A stretch of DNA of 37,121 nt from Candidatus Angelobacter sp. (GTDB taxonomy: Bacteria; Acidobacteriota; Terriglobia; Terriglobales; Acidobacteriaceae): NCBI GenBank assembly GCA_025462835.1, contig JAOAPH010000217.1, positions 1 through 37,121 on the forward strand, in the 5' to 3' direction. The notes below the pieces were generated by a model. It had not been told where the DNA came from, made no database searches, and saw only the letters and a program-made list of their open reading frames with translations. This document shows, one piece after another, positions 1-10,337 of this stretch. The position numbers and the translations under genes are program-made. Within the stretch, counting starts at the first letter, position 1, and each line of letters opens with the position of its first letter.

Positions 1-167
1 TCTTTCTTGACGTCATCTTGTGCCTTGGGGCTGTACTTGCGCCTGCCGGAGCTCTTCTTGGCCGACGAAGAAGACGAGCGGGAAGAGCTCGACCGCTTTT
101 TTGAACTGGCAGAACGGCTTCGCGAAGAAGCTGATCGCGATGATCTGGACTTCTTGGTTGCTGGCAT
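1..167 (-). CDS. Basic Lys/Ser/Arg-rich protein, DUF6496-like (3' part cut off by window edge)
   Basis: An open frame runs leftward from an ATG at 167 off the window edge and gives 55 residues. The first forty are almost only Ser, Arg, Lys and Ala (MPATKKSRSSRSASSRSRSA and onward), followed by GRRKYSPKAQDDVKK. I associate that ending with the start of the DUF6496 domain, in which a disordered basic arm precedes a short Lys-rich domain. The start is supported by a GGAGGA Shine-Dalgarno sequence at about 176-181, seven to eight bases upstream. Function is unknown. The composition suggests nucleic-acid binding or a histone-like role, but that is inference. The gene is divergent from the response regulator at 413. 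The Ser/Arg repeats make the opposite strand read open, but the minus strand carries the recognisable sequence. Confidence 0.75.
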   Translation of the reverse strand, partial: MPATKKSRSSRSASSRSRSASSKKRSSSSRSSSSSAKKSSGRRKYSPKAQDDVKK

Positions 168-273
168 TTTCGTTTTCCTCCTTGATCGAAATGGCAGCAC
201 TTTTCCGCGCTGCACGTTACTCACCTGCTTGCTTGATGAGACGCGAGCGGAATCGGTGAGGTTGGCAGAAGTC

Positions 274-301
274 CGGGGAGGACAAATGGGAACACTCCCC
301 G
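274..301. repeat. Small inverted repeat in the divergent intergenic region
   Basis: CGGGGAG at 274-280 and CTCCCCG at 295-301 are perfect 7-base inverted copies separated by 14 bases. They lie between the divergent basic-protein gene and the response regulator gene, so they could be an operator or a transcribed hairpin. No T-tract follows on either strand, so it is not a convincing terminator. Confidence 0.4.
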
Positions 302-348
302 ACCCCACCTAAGCAATACCCTTAGCCTTCATTTAGGGTGTCTTTCCA

Positions 349-377
349 TTGACTTACCTACCGCAAACCAGTAATTT
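349..377 (+). promoter_or_regulatory. Putative sigma-70-type promoter for the response regulator gene
   Basis: TTGACT at 349-354 and TAATTT at 372-377 are separated by exactly 17 bases. Transcription would start near 384, leaving a leader of about 30 bases before the GTG start at 413. The -10 box is imperfect, so this is a moderate prediction from sequence only. Confidence 0.4.
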
Positions 378-412
378 TCCCTATGTATTCCTGCCTCAAC
401 GAAGGATGATTC

Positions 413-2155
413 GTGGCCACTAAGATCCTGCTTGCCGATGACAGCATGACCGCCCAGAAAATGGGCAAAGATATCCTGACCGCTGCAGGATACGAAGTAA
501 CCGCCGTGAGCAATGGCGCTGCCGCTTCCAAGAAGCTCGTCGATAAATTCGACCTCATCATCCTTGACGTTTACATGCCCGGATACAGCGGCCTGGAAGT
601 CTGCGAGAAGGTCCGCGCCAACATGGAGATCGCCAAGACTCCAGTGCTGTTGACCGTGGGCAAGATGGAACATTACGAGCCGGCTGACACCCAACGGGTG
701 AAAGCGGATGGCGTGATCATTAAGCCGTTTGAAGCCACTGACCTGCTGGCCGTGGTGAGAAAGCTGGTGGAAAAAGCATCGGCTGCTTCAGCCCCCAAGC
801 AGGAGAAGCCCGATTACGAAAAGACGATGATCTTCACCGCTCCGCAGATCCAGGAGTTCAAGGATCAGAGTTACGCTGAGTGGAAGACTGATGCTCCCGC
901 CGAAGCAGAAGTGGCTGAAGCGCCTGCTGCACCTGCATTTGAGATGACGCACGCCGAAGCCTCTGCGCCCGCGTTTGCCATGGACATGGCTCCCTCGGTT
1001 TCGTCTTTTGATGAGACAGTCAACATTCCGCCTGCGCCGCCAGCGGCAACGTCGTTCGATGAGACCGTGGGATTTTCTCCCTCGGCCCCGGCGATGGATT
1101 TTGGAACCGCCGTGGCTCCGGCGTTCGAGTCGCCAGCAATGGAAGCCGCGCCCGGCTTCGACATGTCTGCGCCCGCAAGTGGTTTTGATATGGCTCCGGT
1201 ACCAGCCATGCCCAGCTTTGAGGAACCGGTTCCGCTGCCAACGCTTGAGCCAACCGTGATGGCCAGCGTCAGCATTGCCGTATCTCTCGACCCGCATCTG
1301 GAAGTTCCAGCGCCGCCGCCCGAAGTAAAGTATTCGATACCTTCACAGGATCCCGCACTCGCCTCCCGAGTTGAGATGGCCAGCGAGGAATTCATCACCA
1401 GGATCGGCGCATCTGAGCCTGAACCCGAGACCGTTCCAGATGCAGCAGCAGACGAAGCCGCGGAACTCGCAGCGGCAGCGGCAGAACTTGCCGGAACTCC
1501 CGCACCAGTCGCGGAAATAGATGACTTCGAGGCCCGCGTGGCCGCCCGAATGTCTGGATTCGAATCAGCCGAACCGGTGCAAGCCATTGAAGCTGAGCCA
1601 GAACCTGAGCCGGTTGTAGCCGCTGAGCCTGAATCGCCGACTTACGAAGATACGCAAAAGCTTGAGGCTGTACCCGATCCGGAACCGATAGAAGTCGCCG
1701 CTGTGATGGATGAAGCGGTAGGGGCAGAGCCGGTGATGGAAGCCGAACCCGCTGCCGAATCGGTTTCTGAATCGCAAGCCCCGCCGGATGGTATGCACGA
1801 TGCCACCCTCGTCGAACAGATGCAAGCTGCGTTTGCTGACCTGCCGGTTGAAACCGCGCCGCACGTAGTGGAAGAACCGATTCCCGTTGCAGAAGCGCCG
1901 GAGCCAGTTATTGCGATGTCAGCGCCCGAAACTCCGGCTGCTGGCGGCCACGACCTGGAACTCGCCTCCGCGCTCGCAGCGGCAATGGGTGGCGAAGCTC
2001 CCGCTCCCGAAGTCATGGCCGCAGCAGCGGCTGCGCCAGCAGCAAGCGGCATGGATCCGCACACCATCGCGCAAGTGGTCACACGCGTGATGGAACGGAT
2101 GCTGCCCGCAGTAATGCATGAGATCGCGAAAGAGCTGGAATCGGCGAAGAAGTAA
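413..2155 (+). CDS. Response regulator with long disordered Ala/Pro/Glu-rich tail
   Basis: Residues 1-120 form a CheY-like receiver domain: acidic pair D9/D10, phospho-acceptor D52 in LIILDVYMPG, T81, and K104 in the IIKPFE motif. No DNA-binding or enzymatic output domain follows. Instead about 430 residues of Ala/Pro/Glu-rich low-complexity sequence lead to a C-terminal amphipathic helix (about 550-580, VVTRVMERMLPAVMHEIAKE). The tail has spaced copies of an aromatic-acidic-x-Thr motif: YEKT (135-138), FDET (199-202 and 215-218) and YEDT (411-414). These resemble phospho-threonine sites bound by FHA domains; that reading is inference. The start is GTG, preceded by GAAGGAT; the nearby ATG at 406 is out of frame. 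The likely role is phosphorelay signalling with a protein-interaction tail. No partner kinase is in the window. It precedes valS, but 260 bases separate them. Confidence 0.85.
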   Translation: MATKILLADDSMTAQKMGKDILTAAGYEVTAVSNGAAASKKLVDKFDLIILDVYMPGYSGLEVCEKVRANMEIAKTPVLLTVGKMEHYEPADTQRVKADGVIIKPFEATDLLAVVRKLVEKASAASAPKQEKPDYEKTMIFTAPQIQEFKDQSYAEWKTDAPAEAEVAEAPAAPAFEMTHAEASAPAFAMDMAPSVSSFDETVNIPPAPPAATSFDETVGFSPSAPAMDFGTAVAPAFESPAMEAAPGFDMSAPASGFDMAPVPAMPSFEEPVPLPTLEPTVMASVSIAVSLDPHLEVPAPPPEVKYSIPSQDPALASRVEMASEEFITRIGASEPEPETVPDAAADEAAELAAAAAELAGTPAPVAEIDDFEARVAARMSGFESAEPVQAIEAEPEPEPVVAAEPESPTYEDTQKLEAVPDPEPIEVAAVMDEAVGAEPVMEAEPAAESVSESQAPPDGMHDATLVEQMQAAFADLPVETAPHVVEEPIPVAEAPEPVIAMSAPETPAAGGHDLELASALAAAMGGEAPAPEVMAAAAAAPAASGMDPHTIAQVVTRVMERMLPAVMHEIAKELESAKK

Positions 2156-2166
2156 GAGCGAAAACC

Positions 2167-2349
2167 AACCGCGGATAAAAGACGGATAAGATCTGATTCT
2201 TTTTTGGTCGTTCGTTCATTAGCCTTTCATTTGCGACTTATGCCTCCGAAGTCTCCGGCACGCCTCAGCCCTCAAATCCGATTTGATCTTTCTTTGATCC
2301 GCGGTTAAAGCTTTTGCCTTTCTCCGTGCCTCCGTGCCTCCGGGGTAAA
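2167..2349. repeat. Intergenic inverted repeat and CTCCGTGC tandem repeats upstream of valS
   Basis: AACCGCGGAT near 2167 and ATCCGCGGTT near 2298 are perfect 10-base inverted copies about 120 bases apart. Weaker similarity extends inward (gatAAAAGACGGATAAGATC against its complement). Next to the right arm lies a short tandem array with an 8-base unit, CTCCGTGC CTCCGTGC CTCCGGGG, at about 2324-2348. The stretch has no plausible gene. It resembles the CCGTG-based repeats downstream of valS, suggesting one dispersed repeat family that flanks this gene. Confidence 0.5.
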
Positions 2350-2415
2350 GGCCTCTGATGGCGCTCTCCTGTTATCATTTTTGTTTACCCTTTCACGTCA
2401 GGAACCTGCATATAG

Positions 2416-5172
<2,757 letters not shown>

Positions 5173-5173
5173 C

Positions 5174-5359
5174 CTTATCCGTGCCAATCCGTGCCATCCG
5201 TGGCAAGCTTTTGCCTTGTCCCCCTCAAAACTTTGTGTCCTTTGTGAAACCTTCGTGCCCTTCGTGTTTTCAGGTTTGAGGCTCGCGTCCAACTAAGTGC
5301 AGAACGGAACACTAACCGAACTTATCCGTGCCATCCGTGAAATCCGTGGCAAGTTTTTG
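5174..5359. repeat. Direct repeat pair and CCGTG/TTTGTG tandem units downstream of valS
   Basis: Two near-identical copies of a roughly 39-base element lie at 5174-5213 and 5321-5359. Both start CTTATCCGTGCCA and end ATCCGTGGCAAG followed by CTTTTG or TTTTTG. Each is made of two or three ATCCGTG(CC) units of 8-10 bases. Between them (about 5232-5268) are related 9-base units, TTTGTGTCC TTTGTG and TTCGTGCCC TTCGTG. There is no coding sequence here. This is a dispersed-repeat type of intergenic region, of unknown function to me. Confidence 0.6.
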
Positions 5360-5363
5360 ATGT

Positions 5364-5741
5364 CTACCGTGCCACCTCACTCATCAACCCCAGCAGATTG
5401 TTTTCCGAATCCCTGAAGAAGGTCATCCACAAATCATACGTCGGCATGGGCGCGACTACGTGTGGCTTGTCTTCGAAATTCACGCCGCGGGCCTGCATCG
5501 CCTCGTACTGCTCCTGAATATCATCCACTTTGAAATAAATGATGGAACTAGGATGATCGAACTCCGGCTTCTCCGGCGGCGAGAGCATCAGTCGGACGCC
5601 ACCCGCATCGAAGAAGGCGAGCGTGCCAGCGGAGAACAGGTGTTTCATCCCCAGCTTGTCGCGATAAAACTCCGTCGCGCGGTTGCTGTCGTGAACATTG
5701 ATGGCAATCTGCCCGATCTGTGAGAGTCCTGAATCTGCCAT
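5364..5741 (-). CDS. VOC-superfamily (glyoxalase/bleomycin-resistance-like) protein
   Basis: A 125-residue protein with the paired beta-alpha-beta-beta-beta pattern of the vicinal-oxygen-chelate fold: IGQIAINVHDSNRATEFYRD at the N-terminus, then GVRLMLSPPEK, a second module IIYFKVDDIQEQYEAMQARG, and the closing FFRDSENNLLGLMSE. Such proteins are often glyoxalases, dioxygenases or antibiotic-binding proteins, and the substrate cannot be assigned here. The start is taken at the ATG at 5741 (MADSGLSQ) because GAGG lies about eight bases upstream. An upstream in-frame start would add 25 unconserved residues. It is transcribed away from the HD-GYP gene. The CCGTG repeats lie just beyond its stop codon. 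Confidence 0.85.
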   Translation of the reverse strand: MADSGLSQIGQIAINVHDSNRATEFYRDKLGMKHLFSAGTLAFFDAGGVRLMLSPPEKPEFDHPSSIIYFKVDDIQEQYEAMQARGVNFEDKPHVVAPMPTYDLWMTFFRDSENNLLGLMSEVAR

Positions 5742-5815
5742 TTCGTGAGCCTCGTTGCATCGCATTCTACAAGCTTTGTCTGACTGGCCATGTACTTCCG
5801 GCATCAACTTTGCCA

Positions 5816-5844
5816 TTGCCGCCCGGTCCTTATAAGGCTACGAT
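5816..5844 (+). promoter_or_regulatory. Putative promoter for the HD-GYP gene
   Basis: TTGCCG at 5816-5821 and TACGAT at 5839-5844 have a 17-base spacer. The predicted start near 5851 gives a leader of about 50 bases to the ATG at 5904. Moderate match only. Confidence 0.3.
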
Positions 5845-5903
5845 TCGCGTTTGCTCCCAAGTACGGTCAATTTCCCGAAATCGCTAAAGTGCGGGCAAGC
5901 CTG

Positions 5904-6875
5904 ATGAAAATTAAGCTGGAGAAGATCAACTCGCATTTGTTGGCCAAGACCAATTCCGAGTTTTGGCTGATTCTTTCTCTCTTCGTCCTGGCTGGGATCC
6001 TGAATTTTCTGGTCTCTTCCCACAAAATGGTTTTGGGCTTGTATTCCCTGCCCACGCTTTTTTCTGCCTACACGTATGGCCGCCGTCATGCCGTACTGAC
6101 TGCGTTCGCCAGCATTTTCCTGGTGGGCATGGTGGTGTATTGGTCGCCGCAACTTTCGAAGACCGGCCCCAGCATCTTTTCCATCGACGAGCAGTGGTTC
6201 GACATCACCGTCTGGGGCGGCATCCTGGTGGTGACCGCCTACGCAATGGGAACGCTGTATCAGAAGCAGCAAGAACAAATGCAGGAATTGAAGGAGACTT
6301 ATGACGGCGTGCTGATGATCCTTCAGCAATTCATTACCAAGGACAAATACACGCAGAACCATTCCTATCGCGTATCGGTCTATGCCTGCAAGATCGGCGC
6401 CTGCTATGGGCTTTCACAATCGCGCATCGAGGACATCCGTGCCGCGGCGCTATTGCATGACATCGGCAAGCTGGACATCAGCCGCGAAATCCTTTACAAG
6501 GCCGCGCGCCTGACCAAGGAAGAATTCGACGAGATGAAACAACACGTGGAAAAGGGAATGGATATCCTGGAGCCGGTCGGCGGAACTCTGCGCCGGGTGC
6601 TGCCCATCATCCTCTCGCACCATGACAAGTTCGATGGCAGTGGCTATCACCCCACGAAGGGTGAAGAAATTCCGCTCGAGGCGCGCATCATTTCTGTCGC
6701 CGATGTTTACGATTCACTCACCAGCGACCGTCCATACCGCAAGGCCATGTCCACCTTCGATGCCAAGGAGATCATTGAAAAAGGTGCTGGTGTTGATTTC
6801 GATCCGCGCGTGGTAACAGCCTTCCAGGTCGCGTTCCGGCGGCACGAACTGGAAGTCCCGGAAGTTGTGGTTTAG
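5904..6875 (+). CDS. Membrane-anchored HD-GYP domain protein (putative c-di-GMP phosphodiesterase)
   Basis: About 323 residues. The N-terminal 120 or so carry hydrophobic segments (FWLILSLFVLAGILNFLV, AVLTAFASIFLVGMVVYW, ITVWGGILVVTAYAMGTLY) and form a membrane sensor-like region, followed by a short coiled coil (YQKQQEQMQELKETY). The C-terminal half is an HD-GYP domain: HDIGK with H185/D186, and HHDKFDGSGYH at 239-249, then IPLEARIISVADVYDSLTSDRPYR. HD-GYP enzymes hydrolyse cyclic-di-GMP. The signature here is GYH-P rather than GYP, with a shortened following loop, so activity is likely but not certain. The ATG at 5904 is chosen because translation further upstream gives unconserved sequence. 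A GTG at 5889 is also possible. Confidence 0.88.
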   Translation: MKIKLEKINSHLLAKTNSEFWLILSLFVLAGILNFLVSSHKMVLGLYSLPTLFSAYTYGRRHAVLTAFASIFLVGMVVYWSPQLSKTGPSIFSIDEQWFDITVWGGILVVTAYAMGTLYQKQQEQMQELKETYDGVLMILQQFITKDKYTQNHSYRVSVYACKIGACYGLSQSRIEDIRAAALLHDIGKLDISREILYKAARLTKEEFDEMKQHVEKGMDILEPVGGTLRRVLPIILSHHDKFDGSGYHPTKGEEIPLEARIISVADVYDSLTSDRPYRKAMSTFDAKEIIEKGAGVDFDPRVVTAFQVAFRRHELEVPEVVV

Positions 6876-6937
6876 AAAACGCGATATATACTGTCAGCGA
6901 AGCCCATTATCCTTGAAAGAAACAGGATTAGAGTCCC

Positions 6938-7816
6938 TTGGACTGGCATAGCCGACGTATAACCGCAATACTCGAGAACGCGCTGCTCGAAGACAAGGCC
7001 ACGCGCGACGCCACCACTTACGCTACTATCGAGCCACAACAGCGGGCCACAGCCACCGTCATTGCCAAACAGGATTGCATCCTCTCCGGCATCGGCGCGG
7101 TCGCAAGGATCATAGAGATCTTCGAACAGCTCGACGGCGCCGTCATCGGCCACTCTGAAGTCACCAGCCATCCGGAGATTTTCGATGGCATCAAGTTGCG
7201 TCCGGGACAGCCGGTCGCAGTCGTCCGCCACAACGCGCGCGTCATCCTCTCCTGTGAGCGCGTGATATTGAACGTGCTGCAACGGATGAGCGGGGTGGCC
7301 ACGCTCACCCGCAAGTTCGCTGACGCGGTCGCCGGCACGCATGCGCGCATTCTCGACACGCGTAAGACAGTTCCCGGATTGCGTGTGCTGGACAAGTACG
7401 CCGTCCGCTGCGGCAACGGCTTCAATCATCGCCTCGATCTCTCTGACGGCGTGCTCATCAAGAACAACCACATCGCGCTCGGCGGCGGCATCGCCTCGGT
7501 GTTGGAGAAGGCGCACCGCAACCGGCGCGGCGAACAGCCCATTGAGATCGAAGTCCGTAATATTCAGGAGCTGGAACAGGCGCTTAACAGCGGCGCCGAG
7601 GCGATTCTCCTCGACAACATGACTCCGGAGACGGTGCGCCTCGCCGTGGAGCGCGTGCAGAGCCATTCCCGGCGTGTCCCGCTGGAATGCTCCGGCGGCA
7701 TCAAGCTGGAAAATGTTCGTGCATACGCGGAAACCGGAGTAGACTACATCTCCGTGGGCGCGTTGACCCATTCCGCTGCGGCCGTGGATATGAGCATGCG
7801 GATTGTGGCGGCTTGA
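6938..7816 (+). CDS. nadC: Nicotinate-nucleotide pyrophosphorylase (quinolinate phosphoribosyltransferase)
   Basis: Converts quinolinate and PRPP to nicotinate mononucleotide in de novo NAD synthesis. Family motifs are all visible: ERVILNVLQRMSGVAT, ILDTRKTVPGLRVLDKYAV, GGNGFNHR-type CGNGFNHRLDLSDGVLIKNNH, IEIEVRN, ILLDNMTPE, LECSGGI and DYISVGALTHS. The 292-residue length is typical. The start is TTG at 6938, the only suitable codon ahead of the conserved sequence, with AGGATTAGAG upstream. nadA and nadB are not in the window. Downstream genes for biotin ligase and pantothenate kinase make this a cofactor-metabolism neighbourhood. Confidence 0.96.
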   Translation: MDWHSRRITAILENALLEDKATRDATTYATIEPQQRATATVIAKQDCILSGIGAVARIIEIFEQLDGAVIGHSEVTSHPEIFDGIKLRPGQPVAVVRHNARVILSCERVILNVLQRMSGVATLTRKFADAVAGTHARILDTRKTVPGLRVLDKYAVRCGNGFNHRLDLSDGVLIKNNHIALGGGIASVLEKAHRNRRGEQPIEIEVRNIQELEQALNSGAEAILLDNMTPETVRLAVERVQSHSRRVPLECSGGIKLENVRAYAETGVDYISVGALTHSAAAVDMSMRIVAA

Positions 7817-7905
7817 TCCGGGTCGAATAAAACAATGTATCGCCGCACTTGAGGCATTCTAAGCACCTACTCTCAAAATTCCAAAAACTATCAGGAGTCA
7901 CATCC

Positions 7906-8571
7906 ATGCGTACCATTAGATCAAAGGGTCTGTTTCTCGCGGTGCTGTTTGCGCTGGCGCTTTCCGCCTCCGCTCTTGCTGCAGATCAATACAAAATCGA
8001 TCCCAACCATTCGTCGGCAACGTTTAGCGTTCGCCACAATTTGATCAGCAATGTTCCCGGACGCTTCTCAGATGTAAGCGGCTTCATCAACTATGACCCG
8101 GCTGATGTCACTAAGTCCTCAGTTGAAGCCGTGATCAAGGTGGCCACCATCAACACCGACAATGAAGGTCGGGACAAGCACTTGAAGAGCGCGGATTTCT
8201 TCGACGCAGAAAAATATCCCGAGATCACTTTCAAGAGCAAGCGCATAGAAAAACGCGGTAACCAGTTAGTCGCAATTGGGACGCTCACCATGCGGGGCGT
8301 CAGCAAGGACATCGAGCTGCCATTCGAGATCAATAAGCTCACTACTCCTCGCGGCACGACGGTGGGCGTGGTCGCCGAGACCAAGCTCAACCGTCAGGAC
8401 TACGGAATCAATTGGAGCAAGGCGCTCGACAACGGGGGACTAGTCGTTGCCAATGATGTGAATATCCAGCTGAGCCTAGAAGCACGTCCCGCACCGCCCG
8501 CACCCGCACCTGGAGCGGCCGCAACCACGCCCGCAGCGGCACCGGCTGGAAGCTCGCCTGCAAAGAAGTAG
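7906..8571 (+). CDS. Secreted YceI-family protein
   Basis: A 221-residue protein with a classic signal peptide (MRTIRSKGLFLAVLFALALSASALA, cut before ADQYK) and a YceI domain. The domain shows YKIDPNHSSATFSVRHN, GRFSDVSGFINYDP, RDKHLKSADFFDAEKYPEITFKS split around the usual landmarks, LTMRGVSKDIELPFEI and LNRQDYGINW. YceI proteins are periplasmic lipocalin-like beta-barrels that bind isoprenoid lipids. The exact ligand here is unknown. The last 35 residues are an Ala/Pro-rich tail, probably disordered. The ATG at 7906 is chosen because AGGAG sits nine bases before it. A rho-independent terminator follows at 8593, so it is likely transcribed on its own or with nadC. Confidence 0.93.
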   Translation: MRTIRSKGLFLAVLFALALSASALAADQYKIDPNHSSATFSVRHNLISNVPGRFSDVSGFINYDPADVTKSSVEAVIKVATINTDNEGRDKHLKSADFFDAEKYPEITFKSKRIEKRGNQLVAIGTLTMRGVSKDIELPFEINKLTTPRGTTVGVVAETKLNRQDYGINWSKALDNGGLVVANDVNIQLSLEARPAPPAPAPGAAATTPAAAPAGSSPAKK

Positions 8572-8592
8572 GACGCAATCTTTTCCTGATCC

Positions 8593-8623
8593 GGCGTACT
8601 CTGCATTTCGGAGTACGCCTTTT
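8593..8623 (+). terminator. Rho-independent terminator after the YceI gene
   Basis: GGCGTACTC at 8593-8601 pairs perfectly with GAGTACGCC at 8611-8619 (9 base pairs, 9-base loop), followed by TTTT at 8620-8623. It lies 20 bases after the YceI stop codon and just before birA, separating the two units. Confidence 0.8.
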
Positions 8624-8633
8624 CATTCTGCCC

Positions 8634-9452
8634 ATGTGCGACCTGCTCACAGCCGCGAACCTTTCTGCTACTTCAAGATTGAGCGGAACCATCTTCGCAT
8701 CCGAGCGGCGGATCCATCACTTTGCCGTGATCGATTCCACCAATTCTGCGGCGATGCAAGCCGCAGGCAGCGGCGCAGAGGAAGGCAGCGTCTTCGTTGC
8801 GGAAGAGCAACTGGCAGGACGCGGTCGCGGCGGACACAGTTGGCACTCTGAGCCTTCGAGCGGCATTTACCTGTCCCTAATCCTGCGCCCAACTCTGACT
8901 CCGAACGATGTGCTTTGGCTCTCGCTCATCGCCGGACTGGCCGCGCATCATGCAGTCGAATCTGTGGTCGGCGTCGCGCTCGACCTGCGCTGGCCCAACG
9001 ACATCATGCTAGGCGACAAGAAACTCGGCGGAATACTCACCGAAGTCAACGCGGACATGCGCAGCGTGAAGTATGCCGTGATTGGCATCGGATTGAATGT
9101 CAATCAATCCCTCTTCCCCGCTGAGATCAGCGACCTCGCGACCTCGTTGCAGATCGAGACCGGTCGCGAATGGCCGCGCGTCGAGATTGCCGCGGCTTTG
9201 CTAGAATCGCTTGACCGCGAATATCGCACTTTGCAAGAAGGCGTGGCGTTGGGGGCAGCGGAATCGGTCATTCGCCGCTTCGAGCAATGCTCCTCATACG
9301 CGCGTGGAGCGAATGTGCTGGTGCACGAGCAGGGCGGTCCGGATGTTGGATACACTGGAAGAACGCTGGGACTTGATTCACGCGGATTCCTGAAGATACA
9401 AACCGATTCCGGCGTAAGGACTTTGATTAGCGGCGGCGTTCGGAAGGTTTAG
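8634..9452 (+). CDS. birA: Biotin--[acetyl-CoA-carboxylase] ligase, catalytic domain only
   Basis: Activates biotin with ATP and attaches it to the biotin carboxyl carrier protein of acetyl-CoA carboxylase. Signature motifs: DSTNSAAMQ, the adenylate-binding loop GRGRGGHSWHSEPSSGIYLS, LRWPNDIMLGDKKLGGILTE and GIGLNVNQ, then the C-terminal SH3-like domain (GYTGRTLGLDSRGFLKIQ). At 272 residues it starts directly at the catalytic domain. The N-terminal winged helix that makes E. coli BirA a repressor is absent, so this is a monofunctional ligase. The ATG at 8634 is plausible; the first 25 residues are poorly conserved and the true start could be slightly later. coaX follows 12 bases on, suggesting co-transcription. 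Confidence 0.93.
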   Translation: MCDLLTAANLSATSRLSGTIFASERRIHHFAVIDSTNSAAMQAAGSGAEEGSVFVAEEQLAGRGRGGHSWHSEPSSGIYLSLILRPTLTPNDVLWLSLIAGLAAHHAVESVVGVALDLRWPNDIMLGDKKLGGILTEVNADMRSVKYAVIGIGLNVNQSLFPAEISDLATSLQIETGREWPRVEIAAALLESLDREYRTLQEGVALGAAESVIRRFEQCSSYARGANVLVHEQGGPDVGYTGRTLGLDSRGFLKIQTDSGVRTLISGGVRKV

Positions 9453-9464
9453 AGATACATAACG

Positions 9465-10337
9465 ATGCTCCTCTTACTCGACGTGGGCAACACGAATACG
9501 GTGCTGGGACTGTACGCCTCTGAAGGCCAAAGCCCCTCCGAAGCCGACTCCGCCGCAAAATACACGAAGCTGGTGGCCCACTGGCGGGTGGCCACTATAA
9601 AAACGCAGACGGTGGACGAGTACGGTGTTCTCTTCCGCAATCTTTTTGCGATGGACAACATCGAAGTGAAACAAGTCCGCGGCATCGTGATCTCATCGGT
9701 TGTGCCTCCGATGGACACAACTCTTCGCGAACTCTGCGAGCGCTACTTCCATATCAAGCCGCTGTTCATCGAACCCGGCGTGAAAACGGGAATGCCGGTG
9801 CAGTATGACAATCCCGCGGAAGTGGGTGCCGATCGCATCGTAAACGGCGTTGCCGCTTTCGAGAAGTACGGCGGTCCGTGCGTGGTGGTCGACTTTGGCA
9901 CAGCGACCACGTTCGACGCAGTTTCAAAAAAGGGCGAGTACATGGGCGGAGTGATTGCGCCGGGGATTGGAATTTCCGCGGAGGCGCTCTTTGAACGCAC
10001 TGCTCGGCTTCCTCGTGTTGACATCCGCAAACCGCAACGCAACAGCGTTATCGGCACGAATACTGTCGGCAGTGTGCAATCGGGCTTGTACTACGGCTAT
10101 TTAGGATTGGTGGACGGCATTCTCGAGCGACTGGTCGCCGAGATGGGGCCGGAGCTGAAGGTGGTAGCCACTGGCGGCTTGGCCCCGCTGATCGCAGCGG
10201 GATCGAAATACATCACCGCTGTCGACGACCTGCTCACGCTCGATGGCCTGCGCATCATCTGGGAGCGCAATGCGCATATTCGTCCCCGGCCCGCTCGCGA
10301 AGAGGCCGACACCGCAGCCGCACACAGACGAAAATAG
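9465..10337 (+). CDS. coaX: Type III pantothenate kinase
   Basis: Phosphorylates pantothenate in the first step of coenzyme A synthesis. It belongs to the ASKHA fold: the phosphate-1 loop is [14 protein letters not shown] at the N-terminus, then [17 protein letters not shown], and [15 protein letters not shown] with the phosphate-2 motif, [10 protein letters not shown] and [11 protein letters not shown]. The 290-residue length is slightly above the usual 255-260 because of a C-terminal Arg/Ala-rich tail and a loop near residues 20-35. It sits 12 bases after birA, a pairing common in bacteria, and its stop codon abuts the next ATG. Confidence 0.96.
   Translation: MLLLLDVGNTNTVLGLYASEGQSPSEADSAAKYTKLVAHWRVATIKTQTVDEYGVLFRNLFAMDNIEVKQVRGIVISSVVPPMDTTLRELCERYFHIKPLFIEPGVKTGMPVQYDNPAEVGADRIVNGVAAFEKYGGPCVVVDFGTATTFDAVSKKGEYMGGVIAPGIGISAEALFERTARLPRVDIRKPQRNSVIGTNTVGSVQSGLYYGYLGLVDGILERLVAEMGPELKVVATGGLAPLIAAGSKYITAVDDLLTLDGLRIIWERNAHIRPRPAREEADTAAAHRRK

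Noticed and set aside
7-312. Plus-strand open frame of 101 residues at the left edge
   Set aside because: It is the mirror of the Ser/Arg-rich minus-strand gene and has no ribosome binding site. The minus strand has a clear Shine-Dalgarno sequence and a recognisable KYSPKAQ motif.
871-1587. Minus-strand frame of 238 residues, Ser/Gly/Ala-rich
   Set aside because: Antisense shadow of the Ala/Pro/Glu-rich response regulator tail; the composition is a by-product of GC-rich codons.
6872-7771. Minus-strand frame of 299 residues inside nadC
   Set aside because: Antisense to all conserved NadC motifs; a long frame is expected at this GC content.
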